From Verrucomicrobiia bacterium (GTDB lineage: Bacteria > Verrucomicrobiota > Verrucomicrobiia > Limisphaerales > DASXHY01), in contig DASPIL010000057.1 in NCBI GenBank assembly GCA_035629175.1, positions 1 through 49,753 on the forward strand: 49,753 nt of DNA. The letters are read 5' to 3'. The notes beneath the pieces were generated by a model. The model had not been told where the DNA came from. It worked only from the letters and a program-made list of their open reading frames with translations, and did not search any database. Positions 18,116-27,200 of this stretch are shown here, piece after piece. Both the position numbers and the translations under genes were made by a program. Position 1 is the stretch's first letter; the number at the start of each line of letters is the position of its first letter.

Positions 18116-18649
18116 ATGAATGAAGTAAACGTGAAAGACTCCCGGGGCGGCGCATTTGACCATACGCTCGCATTCCTACTGCTGCGGCTGTGGCTTGGCT
18201 TCCGGGCAATTGTAACCGGCATCGAAAAGTTCGGCGGGTTTAACACCGTCCAGAAACCCTTTATCGATCCCAGCACCGGCATGGCGGACCCGAGCGGCGC
18301 AATGATCGAGGTTAAGGAAAAGTTCTACGCGCTCACCAATTACAGCGCCATTCCCCAGTCAATGAAGGACCGCTTCGCGGGCGAACCGTTGATGCCAGCC
18401 GTTGCGACGACCCCTTTTTACGCGGTGCTCGGTTGGGCGCTGATCATTCTTGGTGTAATGTTGGTGGTCGGTCTGGGCACCCGGATTTCATTGTTCCTGC
18501 AGGGTCTGCTCTACATCGGCCTGACGGTCGGCCTTATTCTGATCAAGCAGGACGACGGTGTCGCGTGGCTGGCGATTCACGTGGCGCTGATCGCGCTGGC
18601 GTTCACGCTGGCCCGGCACAATCGCTTTAGCATATTGAAGAAATGGTAG
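18116..18649 (+). CDS. DoxX-family membrane protein
   Basis: A 177-aa integral membrane protein with about four hydrophobic segments: residues 17-33 (TLAFLLLRLWLGFRAIV), about 100-120 (FYAVLGWALIILGVMLVV), 122-143 (SLFLQGLLYIGLTVGLILI) and 148-165 (VAWLAIHVALIALAFTL). DoxX-like proteins are linked to quinone or thiosulfate redox chemistry in other organisms. Here the neighbours suggest a link between periplasmic sugar oxidation and the membrane, which is inference. The start at 18116 has no strong ribosome site. Its stop overlaps the start of the second Gfo/Idh gene by 7 bases, so the two are coupled. Confidence 0.83.
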   Translation: MNEVNVKDSRGGAFDHTLAFLLLRLWLGFRAIVTGIEKFGGFNTVQKPFIDPSTGMADPSGAMIEVKEKFYALTNYSAIPQSMKDRFAGEPLMPAVATTPFYAVLGWALIILGVMLVVGLGTRISLFLQGLLYIGLTVGLILIKQDDGVAWLAIHVALIALAFTLARHNRFSILKKW

Positions 18650-19977
18650 AGAACCTCATCACCCGGCGGGACTTCGTCCGCACCACCGCCGCTGCCGGAG
18701 CGGGATTGATCCTGACCGCCGGAGCGTCGTCCTTCGGCCAGAACCGTTCGCCAAACGGCAAGATCAACGTTGCGCTGATCGGCTTCGGAGCTCAGGGCCG
18801 CGTGCTGCTGGAATCACTGCTCAAGATCGAGGGGATCCAGTTGGTTGCCGTTGTCGACATTTGGGAATACGCCCGCACCTACGCGGAACGCTCATTGAAA
18901 AAGATGGGCGTGGAGGTGCGCGCGTACGAAAACCATGAGCAGATGCTCGAGAAGGAAAAGGATCTCCAGGCTGCAGTCGTCGCCACCCCGGATTTCTGGC
19001 ACGCGCCAGTGACCAATGCCTGCCTGAAGGCCGGTCTGCACGTGTATTGCGAAAAGATGATGGCGCATTCCATCGAAGCCGCGCGCTCGATGGTTCACAC
19101 GATGCGGGAAACCGGAAAGCTCCTGCAGATTGGGCATCAGCGCCGCAGCAATCCGCGTTACGTGTTCGCCTTGAACCGCCTGATGAACGAGGCGAAAATC
19201 TGCGGACGTCTCACTGCTGCAAACGCGCAGTGGAATCGCGCCGCCGCCGAGGATTTCAAATGGCCCAAGCGCTCGGACATGTCAGCCGAGCAGCTGGCGC
19301 AGTATGGATTCAAGGACATGCACCAGTTCCGCAACTGGCGCTGGTTCAAGGAACTGGGAGGAGGGCCGCTCTCTGACCTGGGCGCGCATCAGATCGATAT
19401 TTTCAACTGGTGGTTCGGGAAGCTGCCGCGGTCAGTCATGGCCAGCGGCGGAATGGACTACTACACGACGCACGAATGGTACGACAACGCGATGGTGGTT
19501 TACGAATACGAGCTGCCCGAAGGCGTGGCGCGCGCGTTTTACCAGGTGCATACCACCACGAGCGCGGGCGGTGGTTACTTCGAATATTTCATGGGCGACG
19601 AAGGCTCGCTCAAGATGTCCGAAAATCCGAGTTTGACGACAGTCTTCCGCGAAGCGCGGGCTCCCGTATGGGATGAATGGGTTCGCAAAAATTACCTGCG
19701 TGCGAAACAGGCTCCGCCATCTGAGGCCGTGAAGGACGCCACCAAGGTCGATGTGCGGGAGACCGCGCAGCTGGCCGCTTACGAAATCCCGGTGTTCTTC
19801 AACAAGGCGATTCATCAGCCGCATCTGGAGAATTTCTTCAAGGCAATGCGGGGCGAGGCCAAATTGAATTGTCCTGCGGACGAGGCGTTCACGAGCGAAT
19901 ACATCATTCACAAGGCGAACGAAGCGATTGCCGCACGCCGCACGCTGGATATTGATTTAAAGGATGCCGAGGCATGA
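18643..19977 (+). CDS. Tat-exported Gfo/Idh/MocA oxidoreductase, second copy
   Basis: A 444-aa oxidoreductase with a Tat signal at once after the start (TRRDFVRTTAAAGAGLILTAG, near residues 7-26). The Rossmann motif is VALIGFGAQGRV; the EKP site reads CEKM, so the proline is lost. Other family blocks are VVATPDFWHAPV, QIGHQRRSNPRY, RNWRWFKELGGGPLSDLG and AHQIDIFNWWFG. The product should act in the periplasm with a tightly held NAD(P). It differs clearly from the minus-strand copy at 15601 in length and core sequence, so the two are not recent duplicates. Translation is coupled to DoxX by a 7-base overlap. It is probably one step of a sugar oxidation and reduction scheme with the TIM-barrel protein. 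Confidence 0.9.
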   Translation: MVENLITRRDFVRTTAAAGAGLILTAGASSFGQNRSPNGKINVALIGFGAQGRVLLESLLKIEGIQLVAVVDIWEYARTYAERSLKKMGVEVRAYENHEQMLEKEKDLQAAVVATPDFWHAPVTNACLKAGLHVYCEKMMAHSIEAARSMVHTMRETGKLLQIGHQRRSNPRYVFALNRLMNEAKICGRLTAANAQWNRAAAEDFKWPKRSDMSAEQLAQYGFKDMHQFRNWRWFKELGGGPLSDLGAHQIDIFNWWFGKLPRSVMASGGMDYYTTHEWYDNAMVVYEYELPEGVARAFYQVHTTTSAGGGYFEYFMGDEGSLKMSENPSLTTVFREARAPVWDEWVRKNYLRAKQAPPSEAVKDATKVDVRETAQLAAYEIPVFFNKAIHQPHLENFFKAMRGEAKLNCPADEAFTSEYIIHKANEAIAARRTLDIDLKDAEA

Positions 19978-20029
19978 TGGTTCCCGCCACCGGATCCGCC
20001 GATTTTTAACCATTGATTGGAGATAACGT

Positions 20030-20689
20030 ATGAATTCGAAACTCATCTTTTCCGTTTTGTCGCTGTCTGTGCTTGCACATGCAGCGATTGCGCAAGACAA
20101 GGTGCCGTTGAAAACCGAGCTGCCGAAGCCGCTGTTTGTCGGCACTCCCGTTCCAGTGAAGATCCCCAACCTGGAGCCCGCGCGCCAGGGCAAGCGCCCT
20201 GACTTTCTGGTTCCCGCGGGCACCACCAACATCGCCGCCGGAAAACCTGTCACCGCCAGCGACAATGAACCCGTGATGGGCACGCTGGACCTGGTCACGG
20301 ACGGCGACAAGGAAGGCGATGAAGGATCCTGGGTTGAACTCGGGCCTGGCAAGCAATGGGTGCAAATCGATCTCGAAAAATCCTCTGAAATCTACGCCGT
20401 GCTCCTGTGGCATTATCATTCACAAGCACGTGTTTATCGGGATGTCGTCGTCCAGGTATCTGACGATCCAGAGTTCAAGAAAGGCGTTACGACGATATTC
20501 AACGCCGATATCGGAAATGTTCTTGGCCTCGGCGCAGGCAAGGACATGGCCTACATGGAGAATTACGAAGGCAAGCTGATCGATGCCAAGGGCGTCAAAG
20601 GCCGTTACGTGCGCCTCTACAGCAATGGCAACACGACCAATAAACTGAACCACTACATCGAAGTGGAAGTATTCGGCAAAGCCCAGTAA
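20030..20689 (+). CDS. Exported discoidin/F5-8C-like protein
   Basis: A 219-aa secreted protein with a signal peptide (MNSKLIFSVLSLSVLAHAAIA, cut near AQD). The mature part has a galactose-binding-like beta sandwich: TNIAAGKPVTASDNEP, WVELGPGKQWVQIDLEKSS, IYAVLLWHYHSQARVYRDVV, VQVSDDPEF and a terminal KGVKGRYVRLYSNG. Such domains bind carbohydrate or cell surfaces. A good GGAG site at 20019-20022 sits 7 bases before the ATG. It follows the second Gfo/Idh gene by about 50 bases and is probably in the same unit, so it may present or bind the sugar substrate. It carries no catalytic motif. Confidence 0.82.
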   Translation: MNSKLIFSVLSLSVLAHAAIAQDKVPLKTELPKPLFVGTPVPVKIPNLEPARQGKRPDFLVPAGTTNIAAGKPVTASDNEPVMGTLDLVTDGDKEGDEGSWVELGPGKQWVQIDLEKSSEIYAVLLWHYHSQARVYRDVVVQVSDDPEFKKGVTTIFNADIGNVLGLGAGKDMAYMENYEGKLIDAKGVKGRYVRLYSNGNTTNKLNHYIEVEVFGKAQ

Positions 20690-20708
20690 ACCCGCTGGAG
20701 GTTCACGC

Positions 20709-22205
20709 GTGCCTCCAGTTTCCACTCCTTCGCGATGGGCGGTCTTTTTGGGGATCGCCCTCCTTACGCTCCTCGTTCGGTTGCCGCATCTCGGTGAGCG
20801 GCCGATGCACACCGACGAGGCCGTAAACGGTTACATTACCGGCCAACTCCTCGCTGGCCAGCCGTATCAATATGACCCGCAGGATCGTCACGGTCCTGCC
20901 TTGTACCTTGCTGCCGTTCCAGCGTCCCGCCTCGCAGGTCAGAAACATCTTTCCGATCTCACCGAGCCGGTTCTTCGATCGATTCCTGCGATCTTCAGTT
21001 TCCTGACCGTTCTTCTTTTTGCCGTAGTCGCCAAACGCATCGGATTTATCAGCGCAATTCTGGGTGCCCTGTTGTTTGCAGTGGCGCCTTTGCCGGTTTA
21101 CTACGGCCGCTACTTCATTCACGAAATGCTGTTTGTGTTTGGGACGCTGGCGTTTCTGCTCTCAGGCTTGCGCGTGCTGGAGTCAAGATCTCACGGGGCT
21201 GCGGCGCTGGGCGCGTCAGCCGCGTTCATGCTCGCGTGCAAGGAAACTGCCGTACTCCATTTCGCGGCGGCAGCAGTGCCGCTGGTTTGGTGGCTCTGGG
21301 CGGAACGAAATTCAGGGACGGGTCGTCGTGTGGCTCTGCGGCAGTTCGTCAGCCCCGCGGCAAACGCATTTGTTGCATTCGTGTTGGTGACGCTTGCGTT
21401 TTACACGTGGGGCGGACGCAATTGGGAAGGACCAGTGGACCTCCTGAAATCCTTCCCGCGCTTTGCGCAACGGGCTGGCGGCGAAGGACACGAAAAGCCG
21501 TATTACTATTATGGGCTTCTGCTGGGCGGTAGCGGCGCAGGATGGGGACTCATCGGGCTGGCAATTTACGGAACCTGGCTCAGCTTGAAAGCGCTTCGAA
21601 GCAGTGCAACCCGCACGCTGCCGCTGCCAATGCTCGGATTTTACTGCATCGCGATCCTCATTCTCTACAGTGCGATTCCTTACAAGAATCCGTGGCTCGG
21701 ATTGAACCTTTGGCTGCCAATCGCGCTGCTGGCCGGAGTCGGTTTCCAGAAGCTGTGGTTCGCGCGACAACGCGCTGCGGCTCGCGCGGCGCTCATTCTG
21801 GGTGCAACGGCGCTGCTCGCGCTGTCGGGCCAAGAAACATGGAAGTGGGGCTTCGCACGGCCGTCTGACGACAGAAATCCGTATGCATATGCCCACACCG
21901 TGGAAGACCTGCTCGGATTGCCGGAACGCCTGAAAGCGTTGACTCACACCAACACCGCGCGGGTGCGGATTTCAGTTGTCGCATCAGATCCGTGGCCACT
22001 CCCATGGTATCTGCGCAGATTCTCACGCGTGGGATATTATCAGCCCGGGCAGGACCCCGGGGTTGCTGATTTTTACGTCAGTTCGCTGGAGCCCGCGCCA
22101 AACCTCGAGGCTCGCGCGGAAGGCTGGCGATCTGAGTTTTTTGGGGTTCGTCCTGAAGTGCTGCTCCTGCTTTGGACACCTCCTGCTGCAGGGATCGATG
22201 AGTGA
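20709..22205 (+). CDS. Multipass membrane protein, Agl23/GT39-like (flippase-associated)
   Basis: A 498-aa integral membrane protein with roughly ten hydrophobic segments. The N-terminal loop LGERPMHTDEAVNGY carries the Asp-Glu pair found in GT-C type glycosyltransferases; PYYYYGLLLGG and YSAIPYKNPWLGLN are further blocks of the Agl23-like family (named for an archaeal protein encoded beside polysaccharide flippases). It probably transfers sugars from a lipid carrier outside the membrane; the acceptor is unknown. The start is GTG at 20709, supported by TGGAGG at 20696-20701 with 7-base spacing. The gene ends inside the start of apbE (8-base overlap), so the two are coupled. Confidence 0.83.
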   Translation: MPPVSTPSRWAVFLGIALLTLLVRLPHLGERPMHTDEAVNGYITGQLLAGQPYQYDPQDRHGPALYLAAVPASRLAGQKHLSDLTEPVLRSIPAIFSFLTVLLFAVVAKRIGFISAILGALLFAVAPLPVYYGRYFIHEMLFVFGTLAFLLSGLRVLESRSHGAAALGASAAFMLACKETAVLHFAAAAVPLVWWLWAERNSGTGRRVALRQFVSPAANAFVAFVLVTLAFYTWGGRNWEGPVDLLKSFPRFAQRAGGEGHEKPYYYYGLLLGGSGAGWGLIGLAIYGTWLSLKALRSSATRTLPLPMLGFYCIAILILYSAIPYKNPWLGLNLWLPIALLAGVGFQKLWFARQRAAARAALILGATALLALSGQETWKWGFARPSDDRNPYAYAHTVEDLLGLPERLKALTHTNTARVRISVVASDPWPLPWYLRRFSRVGYYQPGQDPGVADFYVSSLEPAPNLEARAEGWRSEFFGVRPEVLLLLWTPPAAGIDE

Positions 22206-23037
22206 CGGGGTTCACATTTTTCGGCACGAGGCGATGGCCACGCATTTTGAAGTCAGAATTTCCGGCGAGGAGAAGTCGTATGCAGGGCAGGCGGCGCGAA
22301 CAGCTTTTGATCTGTTGGATCGTCTGGAAGGCCTGCTGAGCCGATTCCGTGAAAACAGCGAGATCAGCCAGATTGGCTTTCTCACTCCCGGCGAAGAGTT
22401 GCGGCTGAGCGAGCCGACCTTCGCCTGCCTTGAAATCGCCAGACGCATGGAAGCTGTGACACACTCCGCGTTCTGCGTCAGCCCCGATGCCGTGAGGCGC
22501 CAGTTGGAGATCCCCGTTTGGTCGTTGAATCGAAGCACGTTTTCGATTCATTGCGAAAGCGGACGCCTGCAGTTCGATCTGGGCGCGATCGGCAAGGGCT
22601 TTGCCTTGGATCGAATGGCGGAGGAACTTGCCGATTGGGGTTGCCCGTCATTTTTATTGGTCGCGGGCGGCAGCAGCATTCTTGCGGGGAATCCGCCTTC
22701 GGGAATGCCAGGCTGGTCCTGCGGCCTTGGCGAATCAGAGACGGACCTGCGGCTTCTGCTGCAACACTGCTCGCTGAGCGGCTCAGGCTTGGCTGTGAAA
22801 GGCGCGCACATCCTGGATCCGCGCATCGGCAAGCCCGTCACAGATCGGGGAAGAGCGTGGGCGTTGACGTCATCGGCCGCTGAATCCGATGCGCTTTCGA
22901 CAGCTGCGATGGTATTGACGGAAGACGAATTGTTCGCGTGCATGGATGGCAAATCCGAGTGGCTCGTCCTATGGAACGATTCCGGCGTGTGGCGCGAGGC
23001 TGGTGCCCGTCCGCGTCCGCCTGCGGATCTCGTTTGA
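22198..23037 (+). CDS. apbE: ApbE-like FAD:protein FMN transferase
   Basis: ApbE attaches FMN to a Thr or Ser of target flavoproteins such as Rnf/Nqr subunits. The 279-aa product has the expected blocks: HEAMATHFEVRI near the start, LQFDLGAIGKGFALDRMAE, FLLVAGGSS, the GAHILDPRIGKPV segment and SSAAESDALSTAAMVL, which holds the metal-binding Asp and Ser/Thr region. Most ApbE proteins are periplasmic lipoproteins; this one begins directly at the fold with MSDGVHIF and shows no signal or lipobox, so it may work in the cytoplasm. The ATG at 22198 overlaps the Agl23-like gene by 8 bases. No Rnf or Nqr gene is in the window, so the target protein is unknown. Confidence 0.86.
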   Translation: MSDGVHIFRHEAMATHFEVRISGEEKSYAGQAARTAFDLLDRLEGLLSRFRENSEISQIGFLTPGEELRLSEPTFACLEIARRMEAVTHSAFCVSPDAVRRQLEIPVWSLNRSTFSIHCESGRLQFDLGAIGKGFALDRMAEELADWGCPSFLLVAGGSSILAGNPPSGMPGWSCGLGESETDLRLLLQHCSLSGSGLAVKGAHILDPRIGKPVTDRGRAWALTSSAAESDALSTAAMVLTEDELFACMDGKSEWLVLWNDSGVWREAGARPRPPADLV

Positions 23038-23066
23038 CCGTAAATGGGAGCCGCGGCGTTCCCGGA

Positions 23067-23780
23067 TCAGCGAGCGTGCCGCGACGTGTATTTGCCCGCG
23101 ATCGCGGCCATGAAGTCGCTCAGGTCCAGCGTCATGCTCCGAATATCTCCGACCTGGACGTCTTCGTCTTTCATGAAACCGCCCCACATCCGCGATGAAC
23201 TTGAGACACCGCTGCGGCGAACGTCGAACGCAAACTTTTCCTGGCCTGCGTCGGTCATTCGTCCCTGCACGCGCAACACGGGCTGGCCTGCGCCATACAT
23301 TCCCGCGAAATACCGGGCGGCCCCGCCACCTTTCGAATATTCAACGATCGTATTCTCCATCGTCAAATAACGCGCATTCGCTGGAAGCGCACTTTCGTTG
23401 GTGACCACGGTGGCGAACAGCTGCCGCGCCCGGATGAAATCACTCAACTGCTCGACATAATTGCCTGCAGTCCACTCATGGAGCCGTTTCTCATCGTCAT
23501 GGAACGTCGCGGTCGACTTCACGGGCGCAATGTAAAGGGCGTCGTAGCCGGTGAAATCAAATCCATCGGCAATCCAGCAGTGCGCCAGGTGCGGATGCTT
23601 GAAGTTCCAGCCCGAATTGGAAGCGGTGCTTGAACCGATGACTACGTTTCGCCCGTCATCAGCTTTGTATCGGGCTGGAAACTTGCCGGGAGCGGCCGAG
23701 TTCTGGCGGGTCGCACAGCCCGCGAAAGTGAGCGCTGCGGCACAAACGCTGATTGGGATGAGAAAGGCGGCACTTCGCAT
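23067..23780 (-). CDS. Lipoprotein, DUF4410-like
   Basis: A 237-aa lipoprotein. The signal peptide MRSAAFLIPISVCAAALTFAG ends at a lipobox with Cys22 (TFAGC), so it should be anchored in the outer or inner membrane facing the periplasm. The mature part carries YDALYIAPVKSTATF, then RARQLFATVV, VEYSKGGGAARYFAGMYGAG and VLRVQGRMTDAGQEKFAF, an order reminiscent of DUF4410 proteins; function is unknown for the family. The assignment is from memory of the block pattern and DUF3313 is an alternative. It converges on apbE, 29 bases apart, and is divergent from the pseudogene/giant-protein region. Confidence 0.72.
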   Translation of the reverse strand: MRSAAFLIPISVCAAALTFAGCATRQNSAAPGKFPARYKADDGRNVVIGSSTASNSGWNFKHPHLAHCWIADGFDFTGYDALYIAPVKSTATFHDDEKRLHEWTAGNYVEQLSDFIRARQLFATVVTNESALPANARYLTMENTIVEYSKGGGAARYFAGMYGAGQPVLRVQGRMTDAGQEKFAFDVRRSGVSSSSRMWGGFMKDEDVQVGDIRSMTLDLSDFMAAIAGKYTSRHAR

Positions 23781-23958
23781 AGTGTTGTTTTTTGGGTTGG
23801 ACGGATTGTGGTCAATTCATGTTGGGTCGACAACGAATTTTGCGAAACGGGCGCGCTGGCGTTCGGAACCCGCATGCACGCGCTCGTGCAATCGAATCAT
23901 GCTCGTTCCTGATCATCCGTCGTTGTCCTTCAGTAATGTTTTTACCATCGAAGCGTGA

Positions 23959-24138
23959 ATTAATCCCGCGGGCGCCGCGGATGTCGAGTACGCGGTTGAG
24001 GGTTCGGCCAATCTCGTCGACTGGATTCCTCTTGGTCCGGCAGTCTCCGTTGGAAGCGGTTCGTTCCAATTCACCGTTTCGGATGAGCAACACCCGTCAC
24101 CGCGCTTCTTCCGGTTTGTGCCAAATGGTTCGCCCTAG
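23959..24138 (+). pseudogene. Decayed C-terminal fragment of a LamG/Ig-type secreted protein
   Basis: Frame 23959-24138 (60 codons with stop TAG at 24136) reads DVEYAVEGSANLVDWIPLG, then GSGSFQFTV and RFFRFVPNGSP. This closely matches the extreme C-terminus of the giant protein next door (FYHVQMSTNLVDWVTIGT, ARFQFVH, CFYRF). An in-frame TGA at 23956 cuts it off upstream, and no start codon or ribosome site precedes it. It is therefore read as the tail of a lost paralog rather than a gene. The rest of the 458-base gap between 23781 and 24238 shows no other credible coding sequence. Confidence 0.68.
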
Positions 24139-24238
24139 CTCGAACATTGGAGACCAACCGTCGTTTGGGTCGGCAGGAATTCCCTTGACCTCGGTGTGCA
24201 TCGGCCCTGGAATGCGGTGCAGAGGTTTTAATTATCCA

Positions 24239-27200
24239 ATGAAAACTCGAGCCCACTCACTCGTCCGGCTGGCTTGCATGAAGATTGCACCGTGGTGTCT
24301 CGCACCAGGTCTTGTTGCGGCCGCGCCGTCCATCGAGATCTCTCGCTTCGCTGCAGTTGGTCTCCTTCCCGCCGGCAATCTCCCGTCGCGCGTCGCGGTG
24401 GGTGACTTCAACCGGGACGGAAAACCTGATCTTGCCGTTGCAAATTCGGGATCCCAAAATATATCGCTGTTTGAAAACCTGGGATTGCATCCGCTGAGTT
24501 CCAATACGTTTTCTGCGCCGATCCTCCTTTCGGGGCCGGTTGCCAGCGAAGTCCCATACAAGGTTGAGGTCGCGGACATTAACGGCGACGGGTGGGATGA
24601 TTTGTTAACAGCAAACCGCAGCTTGAATACGGTTTCCGTGTTCTGCAATGCGGCGCACACCGGGAGCGTGAGCGCGGCATCCTTTGAAGCGCCCGTGGAC
24701 CTCGTCACGGGTTCCTTCCCAATGGCCGTTGCTGTGCGCGATCTGGATGGGGACGGGCGTCCCGAAATCATCACAGCCAACTTCGAGGGCCAGTCGATTT
24801 CGGTATTGAAGAATCTTGGCAGCGGCGCTGATGTGACGTCTGCATCATTTGCCGGGCACATCGATTTTCCTGCGGGATCAGGAGCCGCGAACCTCGCATG
24901 TGCAGATTTCGACGGCGATTCAAAGCTCGACATCGCGGTGGTTAACTTCAAGGACACGATGGTTTCCATCCTGAAGAACACGACGGCTTCCAATACGATC
25001 TCTTCCAGCTCGTTTGCCTTCGCCGCCAGCTTGCCAGCGCCTCTCAGTTGCGAAGGCATTGCAGTGGGCGATTTGGACCGGGATGGACGTATCGATCTGG
25101 TTGCGGGCGCGTCGCTTGAGGGACAGCGCATTGCTATTTACCGGAACACAAGTTTTCCAGGACATCTGGAATCCATTTCGTTCGAGCCCAGGCATGATCT
25201 CGAAACTGGTGGCTGGACGCACAGTGTTGAACTTTCTGACCTCAACCGGGATGGGAAGCTGGATATCGCCGGGGTTACAGAGCAGCAAAGCCATCTGTTC
25301 ATCTTCGAGAATCGCAGTGAGCCTGGGGAATCGCCTACCAACTGGTTTGGGACTCGACTGGACCTGGCCACGGGTCTCAATGCCTGGGGATTGTCGGTAT
25401 CCGATCTCGATGGCGATTTGCGTCCAGACATTGTCCTTTGCAACGCATATGACAACAACGTCGGAATGTATCGCAACGAGCTGCCTTTGACACCCGGTGG
25501 AACCGCTTGTACGCCGGCCCCGTCCGGCCTCAGCGGTTGGTGGGCGGGAGACCATTCGGCTGATGATGGTATCGATGGCCACCATGGAGTCCTGTTGAAC
25601 AATGCTGGTTTCGCTGCTGGCGTGGTCGGTTCAGCACTGTCATTTGATGGCAACAACCAAGCCGTTCGAATCCCGCATTCAGCCGCTCTCTCAACTCCCA
25701 GTTACACAGTCGAGGCTTGGATCCGGCCTGCTGGGCAGGTGAATGATGCCATCGACCAGGAATTAATTTTCGGCCAGAGCTTTGGCTTTCCGCAATTGGT
25801 GGTTCGAAGAGGAGTCAGCGGTGTTCGGCTCTCGTGGCAGTTCGGAACAGACATGTTCAGCTTTTATGAGGTGGAAGCTCCGGAGGAGATTCCGATCGGA
25901 CAGTTTACCCACGTTGCAGGAACTTGGGATGGAATCGCGCTGCAATTGTATGTGAATGGAATTTTGACGGCGACAAGCACGCCTGGAACGGTGCCCGTGG
26001 ACTCAGGATGCGATTTCTTCATAGGCGGCTTTCACAGTGAAGGCGAAGAATGCGGTTATGTCGGTCAGTTCTTTAATGGTGTCATCGACGAACTCACGAT
26101 GTACAGCAGCGCGCTTGCATCATCGGACATCCATGCCATCTACGACGCGGGAGCGTTTGGCAAATGCCGCCCCATCGTGGGGACACCCTTGCCTGTGATC
26201 GCGGTTCAACCTCACAGCACCAATGTGTTCGAAGGTGAACGCGCTTCTTTCAGCATCGCGTTTCAAAGCGCCGCTCCAGCGAGCGTCCGATGGCAATTCA
26301 ACGGCACAAACATACCGATCGGAACAACCGCGACTTACACAATCCTTAACGCACAAGCTGCCCACGAGGGCGAGTACCGTGCCGTTATCAGCAATGCTGG
26401 CGGTTCGGTAACGAGCATTGTCGCCCGATTGACGACTAAACCCGGTCCCAATTGCACCCCCGTCGCACAGGGATTGGTCGGTTGGTGGCGATTTGAAGAC
26501 GATCTGCTCGACTCATGGGGAACCAACGATTTCCTTGAATCGACGCTGGTCAGCGGCTTTGTGTCAGGGAAGGTGGGTCGCGCGTTCCATGTATGGAGCG
26601 GTCGCTTGAACTCCTTTGTATTCGTTCCGCACACCTCGTCGTTGAATTTGACCGAGGCTATTTCAGTGGAGGCGTGGGTGCAGCCGGGTGTGCCGAGCTC
26701 GGCCCAAACCATCCTGAGCAAAAGCGATCCTGGGATGACAACCGGTTTCGCGTTCGGAATAACAAATGCGCGTCCGTACTTTGCGATTGGATCGGGAACG
26801 GCGGGATCCGCGACTGTGATTGCGCCCGCCGCGCTCCCGTCCGCCGCATGGAACTACGTCACGGCGACGTTCAATGGCGCGATGTTGAAGCTTTATACGA
26901 ATGGCGCGGTAGCCGCCACCGCGCCGCATGCCGCGGCAATTGCAGCGAATCAGAGCAATATGATAATCGGCCCGCAGGCCGGCGCTTCGCCCTTTTCGGG
27001 CTCTGTCGTGGTTGATGAACTTGCCCTCCACCGCCGCGCTCTGGCTGCGGAGGAAATTCGTGAAATCTTCAACTCGTCTCGTTCGGGCCGATGCCTGCCC
27101 CCGCCGCAGGTTGTATCCAACCCCCTGAGCCAGGCGATCCCTGAAGGCGAAGATTTGCTGCTGCAAGTGACGGCAACAGGCGGCAAGCCCGTTTCCTACC

